Origin: Leptospira fainei serovar Hurstbridge str. BUT 6 | GTDB lineage: Bacteria; Spirochaetota; Leptospiria; Leptospirales; Leptospiraceae | Direction: 5' to 3' | NCBI RefSeq assembly: GCF_000306235.2 | Contig: NZ_AKWZ02000003.1 | Span: 248,001-312,000 of the forward strand | DNA: 64,000 nucleotides | Shown: positions 1-9,754 of the stretch, piece after piece | Position numbering within the stretch: position 1 is the first letter of the stretch | How the letters are laid out: each line of letters starts with the position of its first letter | Notes under the pieces: generated by a model | What the model saw: the letters and a program-made list of their open reading frames with translations, nothing else | What the model was told of the DNA's origin: nothing | Database searches by the model: none | Program-made: the position numbers and the translations under genes

Positions 1-53
1 CGGGGTTCATCGAGGACACAGAGATCCGAGGGATAAGAAGGTTAGAATGTATT

Positions 54-78
54 GCGGGAGACAGTTTCAGCCTCCCGC
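54..78. terminator. Stem-loop at the 3' end of the double-HTH gene
   Basis: GCGGGAG (54-60) pairs perfectly with CTCCCGC (72-78) across an 11-nt loop. It lies just beyond the stop codon of the minus-strand regulator. There is no strong T-run, so it may act as a weak terminator or 3' stabiliser. It could equally belong to a plus-strand gene that ends before the window. Confidence 0.4.
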
Positions 79-85
79 TATTAAA

Positions 86-511
86 TTAGAATTCTACTTT
101 CAGTAAAAACAATTCTTCTTTTTTCATTTTTAGGACCTTAGAGGCCATATTCTTAAATTCTTCTGGCGGTTCCAAAAGACCCAATTCTACTTTTGATAGA
201 AATGGAGTAGAAACCTTCAATTTCTTTGCCATATCATATTGTTTAATTCCCAACTCTCTACGTTTTGCCCATAGTTTGTTGGTAAGGCCTTGGCTGAATT
301 CGGGATAAACATCTTCGACCGGACGGTCATTGAATAATTTATCAAGAGTGGTTTTCAAATATTTCGCACAAGCTTGTCTGAATTTCTCAGTAGGAGCTTG
401 GCTTCCTGTTTCGATCTTGGAGAGGTAGCTAGGGGAAACACCCAAAGCCCTTGCCATATCGTATTGTTTGACGCCCCGTTTTTTTCGGAGCATGTAGATG
501 TGGTTATTCAT
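86..511 (-). CDS. Tandem HTH (XRE/Cro-CI family) DNA-binding protein
   Basis: A 141-residue protein made almost entirely of two XRE-type helix-turn-helix domains, about residues 5-60 and 78-135. The recognition segments are near copies: KQYDMARALGVSPSYLSKIE in the first and KQYDMAKKLKVSTPFLSKVE in the second. This points to internal duplication of one HTH unit, giving a single chain that could bind two half-sites like a fused dimer. There is no effector or dimerisation domain. A GAGGGG Shine-Dalgarno lies 6 nt before the ATG. It is probably a transcriptional regulator; its target is unknown and no adjacent regulated gene is obvious. Confidence 0.8.
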   Translation of the reverse strand: MNNHIYMLRKKRGVKQYDMARALGVSPSYLSKIETGSQAPTEKFRQACAKYLKTTLDKLFNDRPVEDVYPEFSQGLTNKLWAKRRELGIKQYDMAKKLKVSTPFLSKVELGLLEPPEEFKNMASKVLKMKKEELFLLKVEF

Positions 512-888
512 TCTATCCCCTCTTTTTTTACCGTTCTATTCATGCGCCATATAGGCTCAAGAATAAATTTCCATTACTTCCCGTCCGAGCAGTTGGGCTA
601 CAATTTTTTTCCTATTTCATGTGATTCTTAATAAAAAAAAGAGCGTTAGTAAGAATATCGATCTTTTATAAGAAAATTGTGCCATTTAAACAGGTATGCT
701 TTTCTTTCGATAAGTAAAGTAAGTTAAATACCGATTAAAAATAGAGCGTACTACCTAAGTGGCAAACGGGATCGGACCCGAGTCTATAACCCATTCTAAG
801 GAAAGAATGGAAAACCTAAAATAGAATAAAAAAGCCTCGGTCTTTCAAGACCGAGGCTTGCAGCTCCGAAAGTTTTTACGAAGTATAT
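512..888. other. Intergenic region between regulator and SurA-like gene
   Basis: About 380 bases without a convincing gene. It should contain the promoter of the double-HTH gene near its left end and holds the terminator of the lipoprotein gene at its right end. A second small hairpin, CCATTCT (791-797) with AGAATGG (804-810), lies just before that terminator. The plus-strand frame at 374-631 overlaps the regulator and has no ribosome-binding site, so it is not called. Confidence 0.5.
826..859 (-). terminator. Intrinsic terminator of the SurA-like lipoprotein gene
   Basis: A perfect 13-bp stem, AAGCCTCGGTCTT (832-844) against AAGACCGAGGCTT (847-859). Read on the minus strand it is followed by a T-run, the complement of the A-run at 828-833. 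It lies about 30 bases beyond the stop codon of the 889-2382 gene. Confidence 0.85.
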
Positions 889-2382
889 TTAAATCTTTCC
901 CGGTTTAAGTTGCTCGGTCGCAACCGTTAACTGGTACTCGGATTTTAACTTACCGATAAACTCTTGGGCAAGGCTTTGTTTTTTAGAATCCAATAATTCC
1001 TGACGAATCTTTTCTCTTACGTCTGCAAAGGGAAGAGGTATACGTTCTTGCTGATTCGCCGGGTTGGGCTTGGAATAAGAGAACATTTTGCCCGCTTCAT
1101 AAGTCGTTCTGATTTCCGCTTCTGTGACGTCTATCTTAGGCGGGAACACCTTCTTCATCAGCAGCGGCAATACTAAGAATCTTCTTTGAATCGGGAATAA
1201 TTCCTTATACTCCTCCGAATTCCGAATTCGCTTAATAGCCTCGGAACGTTCTCCGATTTTTAGAGGCAGATATCGGGAAGAATAGAAGTTAATCACCATG
1301 GATTTTTCATCTTTTGTGGGAGTTGCATCCCCACCGCTAATCGCGGCGAAATCTTTGAATTTCTCCAGTACTTCCTTATAGCGAACGACTTCTCCGGTTT
1401 TTTTATCCGTTAAAAGAACGGTCTCGGGAGTGATTGCTCCGATATTCGCTTGGGAAATTTGCGCGGGTTCCCAACCGGACTCGGTCATAACTTGATCGAT
1501 ACTCTTCTTCCAAGCTTCGGCGAGAAATTTGTTTTTATAATAATCCGCATATTGTCCGGCAATTTCTTCAACTCGCAATTCGGAATAGAACTTCGAGTTT
1601 TTCTTATCATCTTCGCTTAAATTATCTTTCTTAAGATAATCCTTAGCCGAGTCCCTTTGTTTGCCTAATTCATTTTTAAAAAGCTTCTCTAATCTAGCTA
1701 AATAGATATTTTCGAGTCTTTCGGAACGTAAGATATAAATTTTGCCTGCGCTTTCTTCTAAAATCCATTGCCCTTTATTTTCGGCCGCCTTAGAAAGAAT
1801 TGCGGAGAGCGGATCGTTTCCGCAGTCCAAGCAAGCGGGCTCTAAAACTCCGCTTACCGATTTTCTTTGAGGCTCTTCGGTATGCTCCGATACGAATTGA
1901 GCGACATCTTTCTTGGATGAAAGTTTCTTCAATTGTTCCAGATAATCATCCGCTTTTTGCTTTAGAGTCTTTCCGGTTGCCGAGTCAGGAGAAGCGACGA
2001 GTAAAACCCGAATGAAGGCCATTCTTACTTTTCCTTCTTTCGTGATTTGATCCTCGAATTTCTTACGATATAGAGAGAATGCAAATTGCGGCTCGGAATA
2101 TTTAAGAAATCTTTCCATGTCTCCTTCGGAGACTAATGAATGATCTTTGTTGTATAATTCCGCTATTTTTAAAAGACTGAGTTCTTCCAAAACTTTATTT
2201 TGGTTTTCGACGGAAGCCGTCGTCTCATCCACCTTCCTGCCTTTTAAGCTGTAAAAATAATGGAGTCTTAATTCCTTTCTAGTTAGGGTTCCGCCTTTAA
2301 AAGAGGCGAGTACGTCGGAATCCAATTTGCAATCGGCAAACAGGAAGCCTAAGAGCGAGAGTACTATGATTTTTTTACTCAT
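889..2382 (-). CDS. SurA/parvulin-like exported lipoprotein
   Basis: A 497-residue protein with an N-terminal signal and a spirochete-style lipobox ending at Cys18 (LFADC; Asp at -1 is unusual). It would be a periplasm-facing lipoprotein. The segment after the signal (about 25-60) and the C-terminal region resemble the chaperone portions of SurA/PpiD-type peptidyl-prolyl isomerases. I cannot see a clear parvulin catalytic signature, so foldase activity is inferred only. It is charged and helix-rich throughout. It is the last gene of a three-gene minus-strand group and ends in a strong terminator. Likely role: handling of outer-membrane or periplasmic proteins. Confidence 0.6.
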   Translation of the reverse strand: MSKKIIVLSLLGFLFADCKLDSDVLASFKGGTLTRKELRLHYFYSLKGRKVDETTASVENQNKVLEELSLLKIAELYNKDHSLVSEGDMERFLKYSEPQFAFSLYRKKFEDQITKEGKVRMAFIRVLLVASPDSATGKTLKQKADDYLEQLKKLSSKKDVAQFVSEHTEEPQRKSVSGVLEPACLDCGNDPLSAILSKAAENKGQWILEESAGKIYILRSERLENIYLARLEKLFKNELGKQRDSAKDYLKKDNLSEDDKKNSKFYSELRVEEIAGQYADYYKNKFLAEAWKKSIDQVMTESGWEPAQISQANIGAITPETVLLTDKKTGEVVRYKEVLEKFKDFAAISGGDATPTKDEKSMVINFYSSRYLPLKIGERSEAIKRIRNSEEYKELFPIQRRFLVLPLLMKKVFPPKIDVTEAEIRTTYEAGKMFSYSKPNPANQQERIPLPFADVREKIRQELLDSKKQSLAQEFIGKLKSEYQLTVATEQLKPGKI

Positions 2383-2423
2383 GTTTCTTTTCTATTACCT
2401 GGTTTTACGGAGTTTAGGGAGGA

Positions 2424-2771
2424 TCAGTATTTGTGAACGGTCTTTCGGGCAGGTTGTGCGCGCTTTCCTTGGATTTCAACGGATATTTCCCGAGTGAGTC
2501 GTTTTTCGTTATCCTGGTACAAACCTTCGGCTGCTCTTGCACCGGAAGAAGGTGACGGAGAATTCCAATCGTTCGGAGTTTCCTTGGTCGATAAGGAAAG
2601 CATTTCCTCCCTTTGGGTCGTTAGCTTTTGCATTTCGGCCCCGATCGAGTCTCGAAGGGATTCGGAATAATCTCGGTCTGCGGCGATTCGATCTCGAATC
2701 TTTCCCAATTCGGTTAGATCTCGTTCGATCTCCTCGGTTTTTCGCAGAAGGTGAGCAACTTTAATCTTCAT
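2424..2771 (-). CDS. Hypothetical coiled-coil protein
   Basis: 115 residues. The first about 60 are strongly charged and predicted coiled coil, rich in Glu, Arg and Leu heptads. A Ser/Pro/Gly-rich linker follows, then a basic tail. It has no signal peptide or known domain. Its start overlaps the end of the upstream membrane-protein gene by 11 bp, which indicates translational coupling, and the SurA-like gene follows 41 bp downstream. I do not recognise the family. Confidence 0.6.
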   Translation of the reverse strand: MKIKVAHLLRKTEEIERDLTELGKIRDRIAADRDYSESLRDSIGAEMQKLTTQREEMLSLSTKETPNDWNSPSPSSGARAAEGLYQDNEKRLTREISVEIQGKRAQPARKTVHKY

Positions 2772-3507
2772 AAGAATGCCTGCCAGTTATGGAGGAACCA
2801 CCCATTTCGGAGTCTGGTTCCTGGGTCTCTTCTTGCAAGTACGAAAAGAAGAGACCCACAGTATAACCCGGAAATTCCTGCCCCGGTTTGGAGGCGGCTA
2901 CGAGTAAAAAGGAAAGCAAGAAAATGATTTTTTCGGAACCTTCGCCCCCTTTACCGTAAAAAAGAAGAAGTCCAATTGCGGAGCAAAGAAGGATCGCTTT
3001 TGCAAATGACGGTTCGGAGGGTTGAGTCGGATCGGAGAGTAGGAATCCGATCGTAGTAGCTGCAAGTAACAGAGAGAGTAGCACGGTTCGAAGTTTTTTC
3101 CCAAGAATTCCGCGTAAAAAAAATACCGCCATTCCGGGAGCCAATAAGGTGGAAAGTTCCTCCTTAGAGTAAGAAAAGATAATCCCACAGGCGAATAAGA
3201 GAGAAAAAACTCCCTCCCGGAATATAGAAACGGAGCGACCCCGAAACCAGGAAATATCCCGGCAGGCTATGATGCCGGCTAAACTGAGACAGATGAGATC
3301 TAGAATGTCCTCGGGCGAGGAGCCATCCCATAGCGAAGCAAGAAAGAGGGCGAAAGGAAATAGTAGTACAACCGGATTGAGGCGTCTGATTTCGGATCTT
3401 ACAAGCACCAAGGTGCTCATAGTCATACCCAGGACTAATACTCCCGAAAAGGGAAAATTGTACGATTTGAAAAAGAGGAAGGCGGAAGTGAATAGTAGAA
3501 AAACCAT
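2761..3507 (-). CDS. Hypothetical polytopic inner-membrane protein
   Basis: 248 residues with roughly eight hydrophobic segments separated by short basic turns. The acidic C-terminal tail (about 225-248) contains repeated Glu/Ser. No transporter or enzyme motif is visible. It is the first gene of the minus-strand group with the coiled-coil protein and SurA-like lipoprotein. The divergent STAS gene begins 46 bp away, so promoters for both directions share this short space. Confidence 0.6.
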   Translation of the reverse strand: MVFLLFTSAFLFFKSYNFPFSGVLVLGMTMSTLVLVRSEIRRLNPVVLLFPFALFLASLWDGSSPEDILDLICLSLAGIIACRDISWFRGRSVSIFREGVFSLLFACGIIFSYSKEELSTLLAPGMAVFFLRGILGKKLRTVLLSLLLAATTIGFLLSDPTQPSEPSFAKAILLCSAIGLLLFYGKGGEGSEKIIFLLSFLLVAASKPGQEFPGYTVGLFFSYLQEETQEPDSEMGGSSITGRHSYED

Positions 3508-3553
3508 TTGTATCTTTTCGGAAAATTCCGGATTCTGACCAATCGAGGAAGCT

Positions 3554-3904
3554 ATGATCCTGAACGAGATTCTAATCTCGACGGAAAAGATAGACAGTGT
3601 TCAAGTTCTGAAATTGCAAGGTTCTATCAACTCCTTTACTGAGAAAAAGTTTAGGGACGTTCTTTCTGTCGCCGTCCGTCAAGGTCCGGTAATAATGGAT
3701 CTGGAAGAAGTACACCTTATCTCTTCTACGGGTGTTCAGGCCCTAAAGGAAGTGAGTCAGGTGAGCTTCGGGAATAAGAATAAGTTAGTCTTAGTGAATA
3801 TCTCGAGGGCAATTACTAACGTGTTCAAGATGGCCGGCTTAAACGGTTTTTTTTTGATCGCCGGAGACGAGGAAGCGGCTTTAAAGATCGCTTCCAAAAG
3901 ATGA
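3554..3904 (+). CDS. STAS-domain anti-sigma factor antagonist
   Basis: A 116-residue single-domain STAS protein of the SpoIIAA/RsbV type. The hallmark is an acidic strand (MDLEEV) followed by ISSTG at residues 56-60. The position phosphorylated by anti-sigma kinases falls on Ser58/Thr59. Such proteins bind an anti-sigma factor when unphosphorylated and so free a sigma factor. No partner kinase or phosphatase lies nearby, so the partner is presumably encoded elsewhere. It is probably cotranscribed with the downstream membrane protein. Confidence 0.85.
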   Translation: MILNEILISTEKIDSVQVLKLQGSINSFTEKKFRDVLSVAVRQGPVIMDLEEVHLISSTGVQALKEVSQVSFGNKNKLVLVNISRAITNVFKMAGLNGFFLIAGDEEAALKIASKR

Positions 3905-3926
3905 AATAGGATTTAGAAAATTGGAA

Positions 3927-4670
3927 ATGACACGACCTGCTTCCTTTAATTATTTTCGTAAAGCTTGGCATTTGTTAGGTCTTTTGATACCGGTTTGCTA
4001 TTACTTCGATGTCTTCAAGGGTGGATTCGGTCTGGAACATGCTACCTGGGTGATTATTACGTTCCTTTTATTCTTCTCTCTAGGCTTACTTGTGATTTTG
4101 GAATTCTCGCGCTTTCGGGTCCAAGCGGTTCAAAATTTATTCGTTAAAGTCGCCGGACCCTTACTTAAGGAAGAGGAAAAATATAGGATCAACGGCACCT
4201 TTCCTTATTTTCTATCCATAACCTTCGTCGTTCTTTTTTTTCCTCCGGATATAACGATCTTATCCATGTTGTTTTTGGTGATCGGCGATCCTATGGCTGC
4301 CTGGGTAGGAGTTCATTTCGGAAGAAATCGATTCGCGAACGGAAAGTCCAAGGAAGGAATCGCGGCATTTATCCTTTCCACTTTAATCGTAGGTCTTTGG
4401 TTTTTATATGTCATTCAGGCCCAACCGAAAGCCTTAGGAATTTATCAATACGGTTCTGGCGAATTTTCGCAGAATTTAATTTTGATTCTACCTGCAATAG
4501 TTGCCGCGGCATTTACGGAGCTTTATAGCGGAACCTACTGGAACGGTTTAATCGACGATAATTTATTGATTCCGGTCGTCTCGGCTTTAGTGCTCGGAAT
4601 CATCGCCTTTTTAGTATTAGGCGTGGATGGTTCTCGGATTTTCCTGAATCCGCTGGATATGTTCTACTGA
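3927..4670 (+). CDS. Polyprenol/diacylglycerol kinase or phosphatidate cytidylyltransferase-like membrane protein
   Basis: An integral membrane protein of about 247 residues with seven or so hydrophobic helices. The central segment (GDPMAAWVGVHFGRNRF) matches the signature of the dolichol kinase/SEC59/DGK1 and CdsA-like group, where the GDP..A...G..FG pattern binds CTP. It likely activates or recycles a lipid carrier. A TTG two codons upstream (3921) is an alternative start, and AATAGGA at 3905-3911 suits it about as well. The gene starts 22 bp after the STAS gene. Confidence 0.65.
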   Translation: MTRPASFNYFRKAWHLLGLLIPVCYYFDVFKGGFGLEHATWVIITFLLFFSLGLLVILEFSRFRVQAVQNLFVKVAGPLLKEEEKYRINGTFPYFLSITFVVLFFPPDITILSMLFLVIGDPMAAWVGVHFGRNRFANGKSKEGIAAFILSTLIVGLWFLYVIQAQPKALGIYQYGSGEFSQNLILILPAIVAAAFTELYSGTYWNGLIDDNLLIPVVSALVLGIIAFLVLGVDGSRIFLNPLDMFY

Positions 4671-4689
4671 GAAATTTGCTGAATTATTT

Positions 4690-5265
4690 TTACGGGTTAG
4701 TTTTAGGTTCCGGAGGTAGTACGGAATATACGAAATCGATTCTCGTTTTCGTGCTTCCCTTAAACCAAGGCGAGGTCCAGCTAAATTCCAAATCGGCCGG
4801 AAAGAGAGTGGTTTCGTAAGGATAGAGTTTTAATCTGTTCTCTTTCTTTTGCTTCGCTTTAATCATGCTGCCCAAATAATTAAAGGAACCGATCCAGTTT
4901 TCTCCCATTTCGAAACCTTCCATTTTTCCCCGATCCCCCGCAAATTCGTAGATCGCCGCGTAGGATTCACGGATTCCTTTCTGTTCTTCCGGTGTGAACT
5001 TTCGATTCATGCGTAAAACGAACCCCGGAGTTTCCCTCGCGTGAAAGTATAGATAATTTCCCAAATCCTCCCACGTAAGCGGCTTTTTGTTATTCGGAAT
5101 TTTCACTTCGTATTTTCGATTGAGAGGAGTGGGTTCCTCACAATTTCCATGGCGAGTAAAATAATCGCATAACTCTATACTCTCCACTCGGAGAGGAGCC
5201 GGTTCGCAAGTAGCGAGAAAGATAAAAAGAGTAAGGAACTTAACGTTTTTCCAGGGAAAGTACAT
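4690..5265 (-). CDS. Hypothetical lipoprotein
   Basis: 191 residues with a signal peptide and lipobox FLATC (Cys20), followed by a soluble domain with no motif I recognise. Three Cys lie within the first 45 residues. Its start lies 26 bp inside the preceding DUF4416 gene, and GAGAG sits about 7 nt before the ATG, so translation is probably coupled. It is the last gene of the eno-ftsB-clpP cluster and is convergent with the lipid-kinase-like gene, 19 bp away. Confidence 0.65.
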   Translation of the reverse strand: MYFPWKNVKFLTLFIFLATCEPAPLRVESIELCDYFTRHGNCEEPTPLNRKYEVKIPNNKKPLTWEDLGNYLYFHARETPGFVLRMNRKFTPEEQKGIRESYAAIYEFAGDRGKMEGFEMGENWIGSFNYLGSMIKAKQKKENRLKLYPYETTLFPADLEFSWTSPWFKGSTKTRIDFVYSVLPPEPKTNP

Positions 5266-5785
5266 ATGATTCTCTCAAATTTGTAAAAAAGTAAATTACT
5301 TCGGGAGCTTTAAAAAAATCCGGAGCCGAAGATTGGCATATCCATTTTTGACTTTGATACGTGTATATTATTTCGGCAAAAGTTCCGTGAAAAAGATAGA
5401 TTCTATGTAAATCCTCTTCGACGAAAGACAAGACTAGGTTGTAAGGGGTTAGATAGCCGGGAAAAATTCGAAACGACTCGTCCGTCTTTCGAAGCTGTTC
5501 TTGGAATTTAAGACATTCTTTTTGCAGGCTGGGTAATTCCTCCCTTGAGATGCGGCGTTTAAAGGAAAGTATTCTTGTTTGCCGTCCAAGCGGGGAATCT
5601 AAGAAGTTTGCGAATTGATGACTCCATTTAGGGAGAGGTTGTGATTCGTAGAGAGTTTGGGAAAAGGTATTTTCCGCTTTTTCTTTCAATTTGTAGTAAG
5701 CTTCCTGATCCTCGAACGATACGATTAAGAAAAACGATGCGGGTAAAGGTTTGCGTTGCTTAGTTGCGGGTAGCTTTTGTTTCAC
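5240..5785 (-). CDS. DUF4416 family protein
   Basis: 181 residues. The pattern matches DUF4416: an N-terminal strand with a phenylalanine-rich core, a central ILSFKRRI segment, then FRIFPGYLTPYNLVLSF, and a later HRIYL...AEI.Y.Y strand. The family is cytoplasmic and of unknown function. It overlaps the downstream lipoprotein gene by 26 bp and follows the YheT-type hydrolase by 71 bp. Confidence 0.75.
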   Translation of the reverse strand: MKQKLPATKQRKPLPASFFLIVSFEDQEAYYKLKEKAENTFSQTLYESQPLPKWSHQFANFLDSPLGRQTRILSFKRRISREELPSLQKECLKFQEQLRKTDESFRIFPGYLTPYNLVLSFVEEDLHRIYLFHGTFAEIIYTYQSQKWICQSSAPDFFKAPEVIYFFTNLRESYVLSLEKR

Positions 5786-5856
5786 GTCTACTTAGAGTTG
5801 TTTTTTCACTCATAAAGGCTTCGGTGCGCCCGTCGAGAATTCCCTTGGGGATCAGA

Positions 5857-6858
5857 CTATAATTTGGAATCGAAATAATCCAGCAGAATTTTCGTGACCC
5901 AATGGCCATCCGGAACTGCCGGGCTGCGATCGGACAAGAATCCGACATGACCTCCCTTTTTAGTGAGTAGAACCTGAAGGTTCGGGAGATTTTCCCATGG
6001 AATAGAATCCCATTCGAAAATGGGAACTACCGGATCGTCCTCGGCGTGTACCAGTATTCCCGGATGACGAATCGTACGAATGTAATTCTTACAGGAATTT
6101 ATTTTATAATAATCTAATGCACTTCGATATCCGAATGTCGGGGCGGTAATCAAATCGTCGAAGTCGAAGAAGGTTTTTACGTTGCCTAAGTTCGCTCTCA
6201 CCTCCGGAGCTAATTCTACGATTCCTTCCTTAATTTTCCTTCTGAATGCATTCAAGAAATGTTCTCTGTAAAAGCGACCCGCCAAAGAATCGATAAACGC
6301 GCAATTTTTTGCCAAGTCCAATGGGGGCGATACGGCGGAAAAAGCCATCGCTTTCCGATCCGATCGTTCTCCGAAGAATTTCAAGACCAGATTAGCGGAA
6401 AGAGAGAAACCCGAGACGACGACCTTTGCAGAAAGGGAGTCTCTTGCGAAATCTAGAACGTCCTGGAGATCCTCGGACTGTCCGGCATAATAAGAATATT
6501 TTGCGTATCCTCTGCCTTTTCCGCAATTCCGCAAATTCATTCGAAGGGTTCCGTATCCTCTTTCTAACGCACTTTGAGCTAAAGAAATAAGGTAGGGACT
6601 TTCCGAATCTCCTTCCATCCCATGAATCATAACGATGTACGTTCCATTCCAAGGCGTAGAATCTTGCCTATAGCTGGAGATCGGCGGATTATGTTCGAGC
6701 CAAAGTGTGTCTCCGGAATTTCCGCTTACCGTAAGAAGGATATCTTCGCAATAGTAATCGGTTCGCAACCGGTTTGAAGGAGGAAAAAAAGTATTATAGA
6801 TCGTTTGAGCGTGTTTTCCTGAAACGAATCGTTTAGGGCGAAAGGGAAGGTGTTCCAT
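5857..6858 (-). CDS. YheT-type alpha/beta hydrolase
   Basis: 333 residues of the UPF0017/YheT esterase family, which usually begins with a segment like GKHAQTIY (residues 14-21 here). The oxyanion region is IHGMEGDSESPY, the nucleophile elbow is VSGFSLSANL, and the general acid and base lie in HAEDDPVVP and KGGHVGF. All three catalytic elements are visible, so it should be an active serine hydrolase on lipid or ester substrates. It belongs to the eno-clpP cluster, 18 bp after a small hypothetical gene. Confidence 0.85.
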   Translation of the reverse strand: MEHLPFRPKRFVSGKHAQTIYNTFFPPSNRLRTDYYCEDILLTVSGNSGDTLWLEHNPPISSYRQDSTPWNGTYIVMIHGMEGDSESPYLISLAQSALERGYGTLRMNLRNCGKGRGYAKYSYYAGQSEDLQDVLDFARDSLSAKVVVSGFSLSANLVLKFFGERSDRKAMAFSAVSPPLDLAKNCAFIDSLAGRFYREHFLNAFRRKIKEGIVELAPEVRANLGNVKTFFDFDDLITAPTFGYRSALDYYKINSCKNYIRTIRHPGILVHAEDDPVVPIFEWDSIPWENLPNLQVLLTKKGGHVGFLSDRSPAVPDGHWVTKILLDYFDSKL

Positions 6859-6876
6859 CGGCAGAGATATCGCGAG

Positions 6877-7233
6877 TTAGATTCCGTTCTCTTGAAAAAA
6901 TTCCTTCCAATCTTCCAACTGAGCTTTTCCAAGCAGATTTCTTTTTTCTAGAAACTTTCTAAACCGTTTCAAGAAATCCTTGGCCCGACTCTGAACGAGA
7001 CTGTCGTCCGGATGCATATCAGTCAGGAAAAAATGCAGGAACTCATCCAACTCGAATGATCCTAGGTTTTTTAAAGTGATTCGATCTTCTTTTTGATCTT
7101 CGTTTTCTCCGAATAATAATTCGGAAAACTCCAGAAGAAGGGTGCAGAGTTTCTCATCCGCATCCCGACTTCCCCCCTGCTGGTTGGATAAGTAGTCCTT
7201 GAGGACGTCTTCGATTCGTGGGGCGTCCGACAA
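6877..7233 (-). CDS. Hypothetical small acidic protein
   Basis: 118 residues, acidic and helix-rich, with no Cys, signal peptide or recognised domain. The segment FLEKRNLLGKAQLEDWKEFF near the C-terminus looks amphipathic. It sits between clpP (13 bp away) and the YheT hydrolase (18 bp away) in the same direction, so it is probably cotranscribed and real despite the unknown function. Confidence 0.6.
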   Translation of the reverse strand: MSDAPRIEDVLKDYLSNQQGGSRDADEKLCTLLLEFSELLFGENEDQKEDRITLKNLGSFELDEFLHFFLTDMHPDDSLVQSRAKDFLKRFRKFLEKRNLLGKAQLEDWKEFFQENGI

Positions 7234-7246
7234 AATACTAAATCCT

Positions 7247-7852
7247 TTAAGAATTCAATTTTGGAAATTCAATTTTCGTAGCGAGCGAATCTACGATTCC
7301 GTACTGGATTGCCTCATCCGCGTCCATATAATAGTCGCGGTCCGTATCTTCTTCCAGTTTTGAAACGGGATGCCCGCAAGCTTCTGCGAGGATTTGGTTT
7401 AGTCGAGCTCGCGTTTTTAGAATTTCTTCAGCTTGAATTTTTAGATCGCTCGCGGGTGCGACAATTTGCCCTCCGATAGACGGTTGGTGGATCATCACTT
7501 TTCCGTTTGGCCAAATGGAACGCTTTCCTTTTACTCCTGCTGCGAGAAGTACAGATCCCATCGAAGCCGCCAATCCCATACAGACAGTGCTAACCGGAGA
7601 AGTTATCATTTTCATCGTATCGTAGATGGTGAGTCCGGAGGTGACCACTCCTCCGGGGCTATTTATATAAAACGTGATCTCTTTGCCCGGATCAGCCATC
7701 TCTAGAAAAAGTAGTTTTCCTACGATATCTTTGGCGGACTCGTCAGTGACAGCTCCCCACAAGAATATCTTCCTATGGTCAATTAGCTTCTTGGAAATTT
7801 TACTACCGGTAAGTTCTTCGAAGACTTCGGCGATTTTCTCGTTTTCGGACAT
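7247..7852 (-). CDS. clpP: ATP-dependent Clp protease proteolytic subunit
   Basis: The serine peptidase subunit of the Clp protease, forming the degradation barrel that works with ClpA/C/X unfoldases. With the chosen start it has 201 residues. The triad is Ser97 (GLAASMGS), His122 (MIHQPS) and Asp173 (DRDYY), with the SPGG handle loop at about 65-68. An ATG six codons upstream is possible, but AAGGGAG sits 5 nt before the 7852 ATG and decides the start. The segment [15 protein letters not shown] is typical. It follows ftsB by 10 bp. Leptospira may carry another ClpP elsewhere. Confidence 0.95.
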   Translation of the reverse strand: MSENEKIAEVFEELTGSKISKKLIDHRKIFLWGAVTDESAKDIVGKLLFLEMADPGKEITFYINSPGGVVTSGLTIYDTMKMITSPVSTVCMGLAASMGSVLLAAGVKGKRSIWPNGKVMIHQPSIGGQIVAPASDLKIQAEEILKTRARLNQILAEACGHPVSKLEEDTDRDYYMDADEAIQYGIVDSLATKIEFPKLNS

Positions 7853-7862
7853 TCTGGCTCCC

Positions 7863-8324
7863 TTAAGCACTTCGTTGTTCCAGTTTCTTCCTCCTCAATT
7901 TCCTGAAAACACCAATAAATACGAACGCAACAAACGAGACGTAAAAAAAGCGAATCAGTTGAATGGGGGGAACGGGTAGATCTTTACCCGCACGCAGTGC
8001 AATCAGCCGGGAGGCGAGCACCGGTCGGTTTTCCGTCCTGGGTTCGGGCTCTTTAAATTTAATTATATGTGCATTTTCCGACAAAAGATAGTATTTTCTC
8101 GCTTCACGTTCTAACGCTACCTTGTCATCTCGTAAGAGTTTTTGACGTTCCTCCAACTGGCGATTTTCATATTCCAACCTTTCCACATCCAGTTTTAGAT
8201 TGGAAAGGCTGGTTTCTAAGGTGGACCTCACGACCAGGCCGGATTCTCCCAAGACTGTAAAATAAAAAAGTCCGGAGAGAAACACCAGGAGGAAGAATAG
8301 CCTGTTCGCCAGTTTTGAACCCAT
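7863..8324 (-). CDS. ftsB: FtsB/DivIC septum-formation initiator family protein
   Basis: 153 residues with a short cytoplasmic N-terminus, one transmembrane helix (about 8-25), then a coiled coil (about 32-78) ending in [19 protein letters not shown], the characteristic end of FtsB/DivIC. The family links the divisome FtsL-FtsQ complex to septal peptidoglycan synthesis. A second hydrophobic stretch near 125-143 is extra compared with short FtsB proteins. It lies directly after eno (5 bp), the common eno-ftsB arrangement in bacteria. Confidence 0.8.
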   Translation of the reverse strand: MGSKLANRLFFLLVFLSGLFYFTVLGESGLVVRSTLETSLSNLKLDVERLEYENRQLEERQKLLRDDKVALEREARKYYLLSENAHIIKFKEPEPRTENRPVLASRLIALRAGKDLPVPPIQLIRFFYVSFVAFVFIGVFRKLRRKKLEQRSA

Positions 8325-8329
8325 CTTAT

Positions 8330-9664
<1,335 letters not shown>

Positions 9665-9714
9665 TCAGAGATAGTTGTCTTTAAGCAAAATAAATCAAGC
9701 GGGAAACTGGGAAA

Positions 9715-9732
9715 AAGGGTTGCCCAACCCTT
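9715..9732 (-). terminator. Terminator-like hairpin upstream of eno
   Basis: AAGGGTTG (9715-9722) pairs with CAACCCTT (9725-9732). On the minus strand the stem is followed by five T residues, giving an intrinsic-terminator shape. It lies between eno and the divergent membrane-protein gene. It could insulate eno from antisense transcription or act in a long eno leader. Confidence 0.45.
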
Positions 9733-9754
9733 CGGAAACAATAGAAACGCTTCC

